DNA from: DATADW01 sp963733905
Lineage (GTDB): Bacteria; Actinomycetota; Acidimicrobiia; Spongiisociales; DATADW01
NCBI GenBank assembly: GCA_963733905.1
Contig: CAVTEU010000018.1
Location: 424,133-488,132 of the forward strand
Direction: 5' to 3'
Length of the DNA: 64,000 nt
The position numbers were made by a program, and so were the translations under genes. Within the stretch, counting starts at the first letter, position 1; every line of letters starts with the position of its first letter. Of the stretch, positions 38,657-48,712 are shown piece after piece. A model generated the notes under the pieces. The model did no database searches. It was not told the origin of the DNA and saw only the letters and a program-made list of their open reading frames with translations.

Positions 38657-41600
38657 TCAACCGGCGGCCAGAGCGGGTTCCTCCCCGGTCAGCGTCCCGA
38701 GTCGGGTCTCGGCGGAAGCAGCGAGTGCCAGGTGGGTGCGTCGCTCTTCTCCTTCCGGAGAAAGTGCCGCCGCTTCGGCGTGGAGCCGGGCGGAATCCCA
38801 GGTCAGCCCGCCGGCGTCGGCATAGCCGGCGCCCCGCACGGAAGTGACGCCGCGCCGCAGCGGTGCGGTTCCTCAGCAGGGCATATCTCCCCTTGAAGAG
38901 ATGCACCCGCGCCCGGGCGAAGGGGAGCAGCAGCGCATACCGCCTCAGCCCGGAGAGAGACGACTGCAACTCGTCGAGCGCGCCGCTCTCTCCGCCGGCG
39001 GCGAGCGTCGCCCAGGAATCACACCAGGCCGTGTAGGAGGTGAGGTGGAGGAAGATCGGGGACGGCCGGAGCGCACCGTCGGCTTCGGCCAGCGCCGCTC
39101 GAGCCTCGTCGCTGCGCCCGACGGCTACGAGGGCGCGGGCCCGGGTGGTGAGGTGGAGCCCGAGGGCGATGCTGTCGGCCCTCTCCACCACCAAGGAAGC
39201 CGCATCGCTGGAACGGACCGCGCCGTCGATGTCGCCCGCGTCGACCAGTAGTGGTACGAGCAGCGTCCTCGCCCAGGTCTCGTGTTGCGGCTGGTCGCGT
39301 CTGTGACCATCGGCGGCGAGATCGCTCAGGTCCTGCCTCGCCAGATCGAGCGGTCCATAGATGGTTCGGGCGAAGCCGCGCACGGCGAGCGCCGCCCCAT
39401 AGGCGTCCGAGGCGATCCGCTCGGCGGCATCGACCGTTCTGTCGAGCAGGTCGATCACCTCGGCGCTGTGGTCGGCCTTCCCGGCGAGCAGATAGACGGC
39501 TTCCGAGAGGTCGGCCGCCACGTGGAATGGGGTGGTGACGTCTCGCTCGATCTTGGCGGCGAGCGGTCCCGGCTGACCATCGAACACCGGCCGTATCGGA
39601 TCGGCCCTGGCGAGACCGAAATAGCGACGGGCGAGACGATGGAGCCGGACGGTCCCAACCAGGTTCCCCAGACCGGCATAGGCGGGACCGGCCACCCCCG
39701 GGTCGCCTGCCCGCTCGGCCAGGTTGATGGAACGCAGGTTGGTCACCAGCCAGCGGGGCACATCGGCCTGGAAGTAGTGGACCTGTCCCAGAAGCGAGAG
39801 GATGAAAGCGGCCTGTCGCGTGACGGCGACCTGGGGACCCGGGTTGGGCCGTCGCCCGAGCAGATGTCCGATCTGGACGAACACTTCCTTGATGAAGCGG
39901 GCGGTCCCCCGGACCCAACCCTCCGACACGCCGTGACCCAGCTTGGCCAGGGCCGCCTGGTACTGCTCCACCGCCGGGTCGAGCCGGCCCTGTCCGGTCA
40001 TGGCTTCCCCCAGTGACTGGTGGATGTAGGCGCAGCGGGTGGCGGGAAGGTCGCCGCCCCGCGCATCGAGTTGGTCCGCTCTGACCAGGGCCGCGCCCAG
40101 AAAGGAAGCGGCATCGTCGAACGCACCGGCTTCGAGTGCGGCGGCTCCGGCCCCCTCGAGGTAATCGAGAGCCGATTCCAGGCGGCCGGCCGCCTCCCAG
40201 TGGTGGGCGAGCAGCGGATACTGCGTGGGATCGGGGCCGGCTTCTTCGATCCTCGTCGCCACCTCCTCGTGAAGCCGCCGGCGCATCGCAAGGGGCAACT
40301 GCTCGTAGGCCGACTCCTGGACCACAGCGTGGCGAAAGGCGAACCCGGTCTCGGTCGGCCTGATCAGGTCGCGTCGCGCCAAGTCGTCCAGCTGCTCGGC
40401 GATGAGACGCTCGTCGAGGTTCAGCGGATGGATCGCAGCGAGCAGGTCGGCATCGAAGCTGACTCCCAGCACGCTTGCCACCTTGACCGTGGTCTGCTCG
40501 ATGGCGCTCAACCGGCTCAACCGGCTCGAGGTCAGACCATGGACGGTGTCTGGAAGGTCGAGGTTCTCCAGCCGCTCGCCGGGCACGGCGGTGGCGACCT
40601 TGCCATCGACCACCTCGACATAGCCCTGGTCGCGCAGCGAGTAGACGAGTTCCTCGATGAACAGCGGGTGCCCCTCCGCCTTTGCCTCGATGAGACGCCG
40701 CCAGACCCTCCGGAAGATCGGTCACCCCGAACCGGTCGCCTGCCAGCCGACGGGCCGCGTCAGCCGGGATCCGCTCCAGCCGGAGCAGATCGACATCCGG
40801 GGCGGCGATCAAGGCCTCGAGGACCTCATGCCTCTCCCCGACGGTTGGGCGGGTGGTTAGGAGCAGGGCGGCCTCCGGCAGCTCTTGGTGAACCTGGTTG
40901 AGCAGATCCCAGGAGGCGGCATCGAGCCAGTGGCAGTCCTCCATGACTATGAGCAGAGGGACCTCGGCGAGCGACCGGAGCAGTTCCACCACGGCGGTGG
41001 CGGTCCGCATCCGGCGCCCTTCCGGCGTGAGCGCCGCCGTCGCCGGCGTGCCCGGGATGTCGATCCCCAATCACGGCGGCGAGCAGCGGGGACAGATCCG
41101 GTCCACCCGGGATTCCTTCGAAACGCTGCTCGCAGGACTCGGACCCGCTCTGCCGGGATCGACGATGGTGTCGAACCCGAGCGCCTCGCCGCACACGGTT
41201 CGCCAAGCCGAATACGGGGCGGCCTCCACCGGATGGCCCCCTCCGGCCAGAACGGTGAATCCGAGCGAGCGACTGGTGTCGATCGCCTCCCCCGCCAGGC
41301 GGGTCTTGCCGATACCCGCTTCACCCTCCAGCACGAGGATGGTCGGCTCGCCACGGGCGGCGGCACCCAAGCGACGATGGATGATCGCCCGTTCCTCATC
41401 CCGCCCGACCAGCGGATCGGTGGCGTGTGGCCCCGGGCTGGACCGACCAGATGGGCCGGTATGCCTCCACCGGAGCGTCGTGCCCTTTCAAACGGATCGG
41501 GGTGAGTTGGGCGAAGTGAACCCGGCCCCTGGTGGCCCGCCTCGTAGCCCGGTCGCAAAGGACCTCGTTCCCGGCGGCCTGCATCAACCGGGCCGCCAGG

Positions 41601-42720
41601 TTGACGCTCGGCCCGACGACGGCGCGCGCTCGGAACACGTCCGTTCCGTACAGACCGGTGAAGACCCGTCCGGTCGTTATGCCGATCCCGTGGTCGAGGC
41701 GGATGTCGAGCAGTGCCCGATCGAGCGCCTGACCCGCCTCCACGGCGCGCAGCGCATCCTCCTCGTGGACCAACGGGGGCAACCCGAACACACCGAGCAG
41801 GGTCAGCGCCTTGTCGTCGGCGAGGATCCCGGTGAGGGTGCCCTCGTAACGATCGAATGTCTCCTGGGCGGTGCGCACCACCAGTTGCAGAGCGTTGCGA
41901 TCTCGGGTGTCGGTCAGGTCGAGGCCCCTCATGTTGAGAAAGAGCGAGGTGGTGGTGAGGTACTCGGTGTGCCACGCCGCCTCGTCCTCACCGAGAAAGT
42001 CGCTAACGCCGGAGGGCAGGTAGGTCTCGACGGTGGGCGACACATCCCCGTCGAGCCGCGGCGGTTGCATCGCCGGGACATCCGAGTGCTCGACCGCCAA
42101 CAGCCGGAACATGCCCGAGGCGGCGGGAACGAGGCGGCTCTGGCCCAGCAACCGGGCCACCTCGCCGGTGACGGCGACATCTCCCGGATCCACATCGACG
42201 ACCGCGGAACCCATTGCGGCCACGGCGGGGCCGGCGACGAGGAACTGGCGCCGGCCTCGGAATCCCCCGAGGTCGAGCATGACCGCTCGGCCGGCGCCTA
42301 TCCCGATTCGGAAGTCGAGACCCCGCTGCGTGCCGCCCCCGAGACCGGCGATGGTGTCCTGGGCATCGAGGGCGCATCTGCCCGCGGCGATGGCCGCCTC
42401 CGCCAGCGAAGTTCCGGCCATCCACACCGCCACCAGAGAATCCCCGCCAAAACCGACCATGAGCCCACCGTGCCGATCGACGGCTCCCGATGAGACCGCG
42501 GAAGTACCTGATTGAGCTCGGCGACGATCTGCTCGGTGCCCATCGATGGATCGGCGGCGAGCCGCTGGGTGAGCCCAGAGAATCCGGAGACGTCCATCTG
42601 CATGGCGACGAGTTCGGTCTCCTCGGCGAGCAGCCCTTCGGGCACTTCGGGCCGCGTCGCCAGCCGGAGCCGCAACGGCCCCGGGAGGAAGCTGGCGAGA
42701 AGGTCGGCGGTCCCCGGCAT
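38657..42720 (-). CDS. Class III adenylate/guanylate cyclase with STAND ATPase and TPR domains (frameshifted)
   Basis: A protein of about 1,350 residues. Two class III cyclase homology domains come first (VAMQMDVSGFSGLTQRLA with GFGGDSLVAVW, and TGRVFTGLYGTDVFRARAVV). A STAND/AAA ATPase follows (Walker A LEGEAGIGKTRLAGEA, Walker B LLIVMEDCHWLDAAS). A long helical TPR-like tail ends at 38657. Shifts occur near 42500, 41430, 41085, 40720 and 38860. Only some cyclase metal aspartates are preserved in each domain, so one may be regulatory. Such proteins are frequent in Actinobacteria; the signal is unknown. Confidence 0.82.
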
Positions 42721-42778
42721 GAACGTCCTCCCCCATGGTGAGCCTACCGGGGGCGGCTCTCGCACCTAGGTTCCACCT

Positions 42779-43711
42779 GTGGTGCTTCCCTCGCCAGACC
42801 GGTTGGCCACCATCGCCCGCCAAGCAACCGTCACCTTCGCCGACGAGCTCCAGCCCAGGTCGCGGGGGCTCTGGGAGGAAATGCTGCGGAGGCGGAGAGA
42901 GGTGTCGGGAGGTGAACCCGATTACCTCCATCCTCTCGCCCAACCCATCGTGCTCGTTCCCCTGTGGGCGGCGCAGGCCGCGGCCGGCATCGGGTGAGGT
43001 CGTCGCGGAGGTGAGCTCGTCGAGACGGCGGCAGCCGCCGGGGCGATCGGCTACTACGCGGTGCGACTCCAGGACGACCTCATGGACGAGGGGATCGGTG
43101 ATCCGGCCGCGATCGCCGTTCTCTCCTCGGCGGTGCTGGCGGCAGCCCAGTCGACACTCGGCTCGATGGGTCTCAGCGCCACGTTCTGGGGGTGGCATCG
43201 CGATGTGATGTTGCGCTACGCCGAGGCGATGCAGTTCGAGGCGGAGGTCCGGAACGATCCCGACGGCTACGACGAAGCTGCCTTCGAGCGGGTCCTGGAC
43301 CGGTCGCGCCCGCTCGAGGTTCCGGGGGTGGCGGTGCTCGATACCGCCGGGGGCTGGTCGCTCCAACCGGACTTCGAACGGATGATCATGGCGGCGACCG
43401 GTGCGCTCCAGATCGTCAACGACCTGGACCATGTCGCAAAGGACCTGGCGATGGGCAACCGCACCTGGGTCCACACGCTGCTCGGGGTGCACTGCCGGCG
43501 CCCCGCTGACCCGGGGCAGGCTCATCGGCGGGATGGATCGGGTCCTCGATCAGATGAGAGATCGTCTGGCCGAGGTGGACGGGTTGGCCGCGGCCACTCG
43601 GCGTGCCCGAGGCGGCGGCGTGGGCGAGCCTAGCGATCGAAAGAGCAGTGGGCGAGCGGTGTCCGAGCCGTCTGCTGATCTCGCTCCTGGAGGGGAATGC
43701 CATCGGCGTAG
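42779..43711 (+). CDS. Class 1 isoprenoid-synthase-fold protein (frameshifted)
   Basis: The GTG at 42779 (or 42782) starts an all-helical protein of about 300 residues. The first Asp-rich motif is RLQDDLMDEG, and a second NDLDHVAKDL lies about 130 residues later, the two-motif layout of trans-prenyl-transferases and terpene synthases. Shifts lie near 42993, 43495 and 43605. The final stop is probably the TAG at 43709, reached after another indel. It may condense or cyclise prenyl diphosphates; the chain length is not predictable. It runs into a small gene and a C/O-methyltransferase. Confidence 0.62.
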
Positions 43712-43739
43712 CATCCGGCGATCGTCGAGTGGAGGGGAC

Positions 43740-43973
43740 ATGGACGAGGCACCTGAATTCCTCAATGAGGTCCCGGAGGCCGTTTTCGGCAAGGTGGTCA
43801 AGTCGCGCACCTTTCGCGAGGCCTTGTTCGCCCAGGACGCCGACGTCCGCCAGGTTCTGGACGAGGCCGGCATCTACATCAGCGAGGACGGCCTCCGGCA
43901 GTTGAAGGACCTGATCACTCAGGAGCACGAGCACCCGACGCTCGGGGTGCTCTACGGCGCCGAGATCGTCTGA
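43740..43973 (+). CDS. Small acidic protein, possibly peptide precursor-like
   Basis: A 77-residue protein with a good GGAGGGG ribosome site. The helical first part (FGKVVKSRTFREALFAQDAD, then VRQVLDEAGIYISEDGLRQL) resembles the spacing of Nif11-type leader sequences. A short tail, TQEHEHPTLGVLYGAEIV, follows. I do not recognise it with confidence. It lies between an isoprenoid-synthase-like gene and a SAM methyltransferase on the same strand, so it might be a small partner or a modified-peptide precursor. Confidence 0.6.
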   Translation: MDEAPEFLNEVPEAVFGKVVKSRTFREALFAQDADVRQVLDEAGIYISEDGLRQLKDLITQEHEHPTLGVLYGAEIV

Positions 43974-43974
43974 G

Positions 43975-44802
43975 CGATCGGCCGCCCGGAGAGCGGCCGC
44001 CTTCTACGACCGTTGGTCGGAGACGTTCCTCCGACTGGCAGGTTCCAGCTTCCAATCGGGGTTGATCCCGGCGTCGCCCGGTGCGGCCGAGGATCCCGAC
44101 GCCTCCGCGGTGGCCTTGGCGCGGCGCGCCGGCATCGGCCCCGGAGACATCGTGCTCGACGCCGGTTGCGGCGTGGGTGGTCCCGCCATTGCGATAGCCC
44201 GGGATCTCGGGGCAATCGTCCACGGGGTCACCGTCTCCCCGGTCCAGGTCAGACTCGGTCGGGTTCTTGCCGCCGAGGCGGGGGTGGCCGACCGGGTCCA
44301 TCTCCATCTCGCCGACTTCCACCAACTCCCATTTGCCGACGAACGGTTCGATGCGGTGATGGTGATGGAGGCGACCTGTTACAGCGATGACCTGTCGGGG
44401 CTGATCGAGGAGTTGGCGCGAGTGCTCCGGCCCGGCGGCACGCTGTACGTCAAGGACGTGTTCCAGCGGACCGGCCCTCTCACCGAGATCCAGCGACACG
44501 ATCTCGCCCGGTTCCATGAGATCTGGGCATGTCACGCCAGCGCCACCATGCCCGCGCTCGAGGACGCGATGGTGACCGCCGGCCTCGATGTCGTGGCCAG
44601 CGCCGAGTTGGCCGACATCGGAACCGACCATTTCTACGCAGCCATGCTCGAAGTCGATCCGGTCGAAGGGCTACGCCTCAGCGAAATGGGGAGCCATTTC
44701 CTGCAGCAGGGTGACGTCCCCATCATGTGGGGAGAGGTGATCGGGCGGAAACCTCTTCAGTCGGCAGGGACGACGGCGACCGCGGTGATCTCGACCAGTT
44801 GA
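43975..44802 (+). CDS. SAM-dependent methyltransferase (SMT/terpene-methyltransferase type)
   Basis: A class I methyltransferase with motif I VLDAGCGVGGPAIAIARDLG, HGVTVSPVQVRLGR, LHLADFHQLPFADERFDAV (motif II/III) and VLRPGGTLYVKDVF. In-frame codons upstream of the TTG at 44062 read FYDRWSETFLRLAGSSFQSG, the typical N-terminal helix of sterol and terpene C-methyltransferases, but no start codon is visible there, so an indel probably hides it. The start given is the first codon of that extension. It overlaps the convergent RidA gene by 46 bp. Confidence 0.75.
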   Translation, partial: RSAARRAAAFYDRWSETFLRLAGSSFQSGLIPASPGAAEDPDASAVALARRAGIGPGDIVLDAGCGVGGPAIAIARDLGAIVHGVTVSPVQVRLGRVLAAEAGVADRVHLHLADFHQLPFADERFDAVMVMEATCYSDDLSGLIEELARVLRPGGTLYVKDVFQRTGPLTEIQRHDLARFHEIWACHASATMPALEDAMVTAGLDVVASAELADIGTDHFYAAMLEVDPVEGLRLSEMGSHFLQQGDVPIMWGEVIGRKPLQSAGTTATAVISTS

Positions 44803-45158
44803 CCGGTGTAACCGAGGAAGGGGACGCCGAGCAGCGTCGAGGTATGCGGTCCGACGCTGAGGTCCGACGCCCTCACCTCTTCCCACACCGTGGCCAGATC
44901 GGCCTGCTCGGCGGCGACCACGTAGACGGTGGTGGCCACGACTCGGTCCAGACCGGTGCCGGCGCCGCGCAGCGCCTCGGCCAGGTTGGTGAGAACGGCC
45001 CGTGTTTGCGCCCTGAGATCGCCCGCCCCGACCAGGGATCCCGACTGGTCGATGGGCACGGCCCCGGCGGCGAACACCAGCCGCTCGCCGGCTTCGACGG
45101 TGACGGTGTGGGCATAGCCGGGCGGCGGGGCCAGACCCGGCTCGATGCGGTTCTCCAT
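44757..45158 (-). CDS. RidA/YjgF family protein
   Basis: A 133-residue RidA-type protein with VTVEAGERLVFAAGAVPID, LRAQTRAVLTNLAEALRGAG, the DRVVATTVYV strand and PHTSTLLGVPFLGYTGQLVEI at the end. The usual catalytic arginine (xRxxxxV..L) is not found: the region has PHTSTLLGV, so a deaminase role is doubtful. It may bind other small ligands. The 3' end overlaps the methyltransferase gene. Confidence 0.82.
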   Translation of the reverse strand: MENRIEPGLAPPPGYAHTVTVEAGERLVFAAGAVPIDQSGSLVGAGDLRAQTRAVLTNLAEALRGAGTGLDRVVATTVYVVAAEQADLATVWEEVRASDLSVGPHTSTLLGVPFLGYTGQLVEITAVAVVPAD

Positions 45159-45393
45159 CGGCGACGATCGTAGGGAACGCAGATCCGACCGATCAATCGA
45201 CCTGAGTCTCGCTCGGTCAATCGACCTCCCGGCGGCACACGGATCGATGCTTGAGGTGCGGCCCCGCCGTCGGTAGGCAGATCGATGTCGGCAACCCTTC
45301 CCGGCGGATCGCCATCGGGTCGAGGTCCGCCATGTGAGCGGAGGGGACGGAGCGGTGGGGTGCGATGCCGATGCCTTCCGCCCTCGCTTGCTC
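45159..45393. other. Gene-free stretch with an 11-bp direct repeat
   Basis: The 235-bp gap holds no convincing gene. tcaatcgacct occurs at 45193-45203 and again at 45217-45227, 24 bp apart. It may be a fragment of a regulatory site upstream of the RidA gene. Confidence 0.4.
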
Positions 45394-46389
45394 TCAGAAG
45401 ACCCGGTTGGAGATCTCCGCCGGAGCCAGCAACAGCTCCTTGAGCTCGTCGTCGACCTTGAGCAGTGTGAGCGATGCCCCTGCCATCTCGAGTGAGGTGC
45501 AGTACTCGTTCACATAGCTGCGGAAGACGTTGATGCCCTTCTCGGCGAGCTTGTTGTGGGCGATCCCGTAGAGCAGGTAGAGCTCGCTGATTGGGGTCCC
45601 ACCGAGCCCGTTGATCATCAGCGCCACCTCGTCGCCCGACTCGAACGGAAGGTCGGGGACAACCGCGTCCAAGAGGATGTCGACGATGTCATTCGCCGGG
45701 ACCAGCTTGGTGCGCTCACGGCCTGGCTCACCATGGATGCCGATCCCGATCTCCATCTCGTCATCGGCGATCTCGAACAGCGGGGTGCCCCTCACCGGTG
45801 GGGTGCACGAGCTGAGAGCGATGCCCATCGTCCTCACCTGGGCAATCACCTTCTCGCCGATCCGCACCAGTTCGTCCAATTCGGCACCGTTCTCCGAGGC
45901 GGCTCCGACCGCCTTTATGACGAAGAAGTTGCCCGCCACCCCGCGCCGGCCCACGGTCCAGGTCGAGTCCTTGACCGCGACGTCGTCGTTGACGAGGAGC
46001 GCTCCCACCTTCATCCCGTCGGCCTCGCACATCTCCTTGGCCATCTCCCAAGCGGTGCGATCGCCGGTGTAGTTGTTGACGAGATGGAGGATGCCCTTTG
46101 GTGAGTACAACAGCTTGGAGGTCTCGTAGACGAACTCGACCGGCGGCCCGGCAAAGACATCTCCGGGACATGCCCCGTCGAGCATGCCGGGACCCACGAT
46201 CATGGTGTGAGCGGGCTCGTGGCCGGAACCAGAGCCTTGGATCACGGTGACCTTGTCGTCCTTGGGGATGTCGGCCCGATAGATCAGGTTGTACTTCGGC
46301 TCGTACTTGAGCGTCCCACCACTTGCGAGTTGGATCCCGGCCAACATCTCGGGGACGAACTGACGGGGGTCGTTGACGAACTTCTTCAC
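45394..46389 (-). CDS. dhaK: Dihydroxyacetone kinase, DhaK subunit
   Basis: A 331-residue DhaK fold. The substrate-anchoring histidine is in VIQGSGSGHEPAH, and the family strings PKGILHLVNNYTGDR, ALLVNDDVAV and GRRGVAGNFFVIKAVGA are clear. The GTG at 46389 overlaps the dhaL stop (GTGA). With DhaL it phosphorylates dihydroxyacetone or a related ketose/tetrose. No DhaM is seen, so the phosphate donor (ATP or a PTS protein) is unclear. Confidence 0.95.
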   Translation of the reverse strand: MKKFVNDPRQFVPEMLAGIQLASGGTLKYEPKYNLIYRADIPKDDKVTVIQGSGSGHEPAHTMIVGPGMLDGACPGDVFAGPPVEFVYETSKLLYSPKGILHLVNNYTGDRTAWEMAKEMCEADGMKVGALLVNDDVAVKDSTWTVGRRGVAGNFFVIKAVGAASENGAELDELVRIGEKVIAQVRTMGIALSSCTPPVRGTPLFEIADDEMEIGIGIHGEPGRERTKLVPANDIVDILLDAVVPDLPFESGDEVALMINGLGGTPISELYLLYGIAHNKLAEKGINVFRSYVNEYCTSLEMAGASLTLLKVDDELKELLLAPAEISNRVF

Positions 46390-47054
46390 GCCTGTGTCTC
46401 CTCTTCTTCGTACTTCTCTCGCCATGCCTTGGCGATGTCCTGGAGGATCACCCCTATTGCGGTAGCTCCGGCGTCAACCGAATCACGGCTGCGCTCGCCC
46501 GTGTAGGCGGCACGGCCCCGCTTGGCGATCATTCCCAGGGTGCCTTCGGCAGCCTTCACCGCCACGTCGGCCGCCTCCTGCAAGGCGGCGACCCCCTCAT
46601 CGCTCACCCCCCCGCTGAAGCTGGCCTCCAGACTGTCGACCGCCGGCACCAGCGAATCGAGCAGCGTCTTGTCTCCCACCGATGCGTCGCCCCGAGTCAT
46701 GATCCCCTCGATGGCGGCGCGCAGGATCTCGATCAACTCGTCGGATGAGAGCTCCGTCTTGTCTCCGGCTGCGGCGGCCGCCCGGAGAAAGGCGGTTCCC
46801 CAGATGGGGCCACTCACTCCACCCACCTTGCTCGAGATGACAAAGCCGACCTTCTTCAGCAGCGACCCGACGCTGGAACGATCGAAGGTGTCGTACTCGG
46901 CGCTGACCACCTCAAAGCCGTTCCTCAGCGAGTAGCCGAAGTCACCGTCTCCCGCCACGGCGTCGAGCTGGGCGAAATAGTCGGCGTTGTCGACGATCGT
47001 TGTCGCCATCGTCGTGAGGACGAGATCGACATCGTCGAGCGCGGGTCTTGCCAT
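46386..47054 (-). CDS. dhaL: Dihydroxyacetone kinase, DhaL subunit
   Basis: A 222-residue DhaL with the Mg-nucleotide aspartates in DAVAGDGDFGYSLRNGF (the common form has GDGDTG), then SSKVGGVSGPIWGTAFLRAA and GDASVGDKTLLDSLVPAVD. The ATG at 47054 follows GGAGGAGG. It supplies the phosphoryl group to DhaK-bound substrate. It is in an operon with a HAD phosphatase, a class II aldolase and a SorC regulator. Confidence 0.94.
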   Translation of the reverse strand: MARPALDDVDLVLTTMATTIVDNADYFAQLDAVAGDGDFGYSLRNGFEVVSAEYDTFDRSSVGSLLKKVGFVISSKVGGVSGPIWGTAFLRAAAAAGDKTELSSDELIEILRAAIEGIMTRGDASVGDKTLLDSLVPAVDSLEASFSGGVSDEGVAALQEAADVAVKAAEGTLGMIAKRGRAAYTGERSRDSVDAGATAIGVILQDIAKAWREKYEEEETQA

Positions 47055-47091
47055 GCATACCTCCTCCATAGCCTGTATGTCGTGTCTCGGG

Positions 47092-47865
47092 TCAGGACGC
47101 CAAACAGCGCTCCAGATCCAGCAGGGTCACGTAGTCGCCGGGTCGGGCGGCGCTGCGGTTGGCGATGACACGCGTCCGCTCACCACCCGGATCGCCCAGC
47201 GACGAAACGACCAGAATCGCTTCGCTGTTGTCCTCCTCCTCCGTATAGCCATTGACTGTCATCACGCACCGCAGCCCGGCGGCGGCGGCGGCCAACAGAC
47301 CGTTCCGGGAGTCCTCGATGACGAGGGCCTCGTCGGCGGTCACCCCCAGCCTCCGCAGCGCGAGCAGGTAGATGTCCGGGGCCGGCTTCTTCCTCTCGAC
47401 GACGTCGCCGGCCAGTACGACGTCGAAGCGGTCCGCTCGTTCCTCCCCCACCGACTGGCGGAGAATCGCCATCACCGACGGCTCCGCCGAGGTTGAGGCG
47501 ACGGCGAGCTGCCATCCGGCGTCCTGCGCCTCGGATATCAGACGATTGACACCGGGCCGCGGCGGGAGCCGGCCCGAAGCCACCATGTCGGTGTAGATGG
47601 CGGTCTTCAGCTTGTGCCATTCGGCCAACTCGGCGGCCCGCCCCTCTGGGTCGGCCGGCAACCCGTTGGCGGCGGCGAACTCGGGGGTTAGCTCGGTCGC
47701 CATCCTCTCCTTCCCACCGGCGACCTGGAGCTTCTCGCCGTAAACCTCCTCCGACCACTCGATGGGGAGGCCGAGCCGGTGGAAGGTCTCGTTGAAGGCG
47801 ACACGGTGCCCGTCGCGCTCGGTGTCGGCGAGGACGCCATCGCAGTCGAGGATGAGGGCACTCAC
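47092..47865 (-). CDS. HAD-superfamily phosphatase (CbbY/beta-phosphoglucomutase-like)
   Basis: A 257-residue HAD subfamily IA protein. Motif I is LILDCDGVLADTERDGH, motif II lies in LAVASTSAEPSV, the motif III lysine is in ERKKPAPDIYLLALRRLG and motif IV is ALVIEDSRNGLLAAAAAG. The cap is helical. The GTG at 47865 overlaps the aldolase stop. It probably dephosphorylates a sugar phosphate of the same pathway. Confidence 0.9.
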   Translation of the reverse strand: MSALILDCDGVLADTERDGHRVAFNETFHRLGLPIEWSEEVYGEKLQVAGGKERMATELTPEFAAANGLPADPEGRAAELAEWHKLKTAIYTDMVASGRLPPRPGVNRLISEAQDAGWQLAVASTSAEPSVMAILRQSVGEERADRFDVVLAGDVVERKKPAPDIYLLALRRLGVTADEALVIEDSRNGLLAAAAAGLRCVMTVNGYTEEEDNSEAILVVSSLGDPGGERTRVIANRSAARPGDYVTLLDLERCLAS

Positions 47866-48712
47866 CAGGCCTTGCCCTCGCTCCCGAACAGGCGGATGTG
47901 CTCTTTCGCCATCTCCATGACCGCGTCGCGTTGCACTGCGAACTGCGAGGGCGGGTCGTACTTTCCGGGGTTCTCGGTCATGAAGTCGTAGCCGGACTGC
48001 ATGTACCGGATCTTGAGCGCCGTCGAGATGTTCACCTTGGCGCAACCCCGGGCGATGAGGTCCTCGAACTGCTCGGGTGACATCCCCGTCCCCCCGTGGA
48101 GCGCCACCGGGACACCGGTGGCTTCGACGATGTCGGTGACCCGCTGGCTGTCGAGTTTGGGCGCGCTCTGGTACATCCCGTGGGCGTTGCCGATCGCAGG
48201 GGCGAAGACGTCCACGCCGGTCGAGGTGATGAAGTCCACAGCCGTCTCCAGCGACTGCTCCGATTCAACCTGGGCGTCGCCGATGTCCTCCACCCGCTTG
48301 AACCCCTCGATCTCGCCTTCGACCAACGCCCCGTAGCCCGGGCCTCCGCCACCACTTCGGTCGATTGCAGTTTGTTCTCCTCGACGCTCAGCGACGAGCC
48401 GTCGAAGAGGACCGAGTCCCAGCCCTTCTCGAGACAGAGGGAGATGACGTCACGCTCGGGGCAGTGGTCGAGGTGGAGAGAGACCGGCACTTCCACCGCT
48501 GCGGCCATGGCGCGCCACATCCCTATCAAGGCATCGGCGCCGATCGACTTCACGGTCTTGACCGAGGTCTGGACGATCAACGGGGAGCGCAACTCCGCGG
48601 CGGCCGCCAGCACCGCCTCCATGGTGAGGTCGTTGACCACGTTGATGGCGGCGACTCCGTACCGCTCGGAAAAGGCTCGCTCGATGATCTCGCCAGTGGG
48701 GACGGCGGGCAT
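47862..48712 (-). CDS. Class II ketose-bisphosphate aldolase (frameshifted)
   Basis: A fructose/tagatose-bisphosphate-aldolase-like protein of about 283 residues. The zinc ligand is in VSLHLDHCPERDVI, then DSVLFDGSSLSVEENK. After a shift near 48335 the second part has FAPAIGNAHGMYQS and PVALHGGTGMSPEQ (zinc histidines) and a KVNISTALKIRY region. ATG 48712 follows AAAGGAGG. It splits a ketose 1-phosphate or bisphosphate into DHAP plus an aldehyde; the exact sugar is unknown. Confidence 0.9.
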
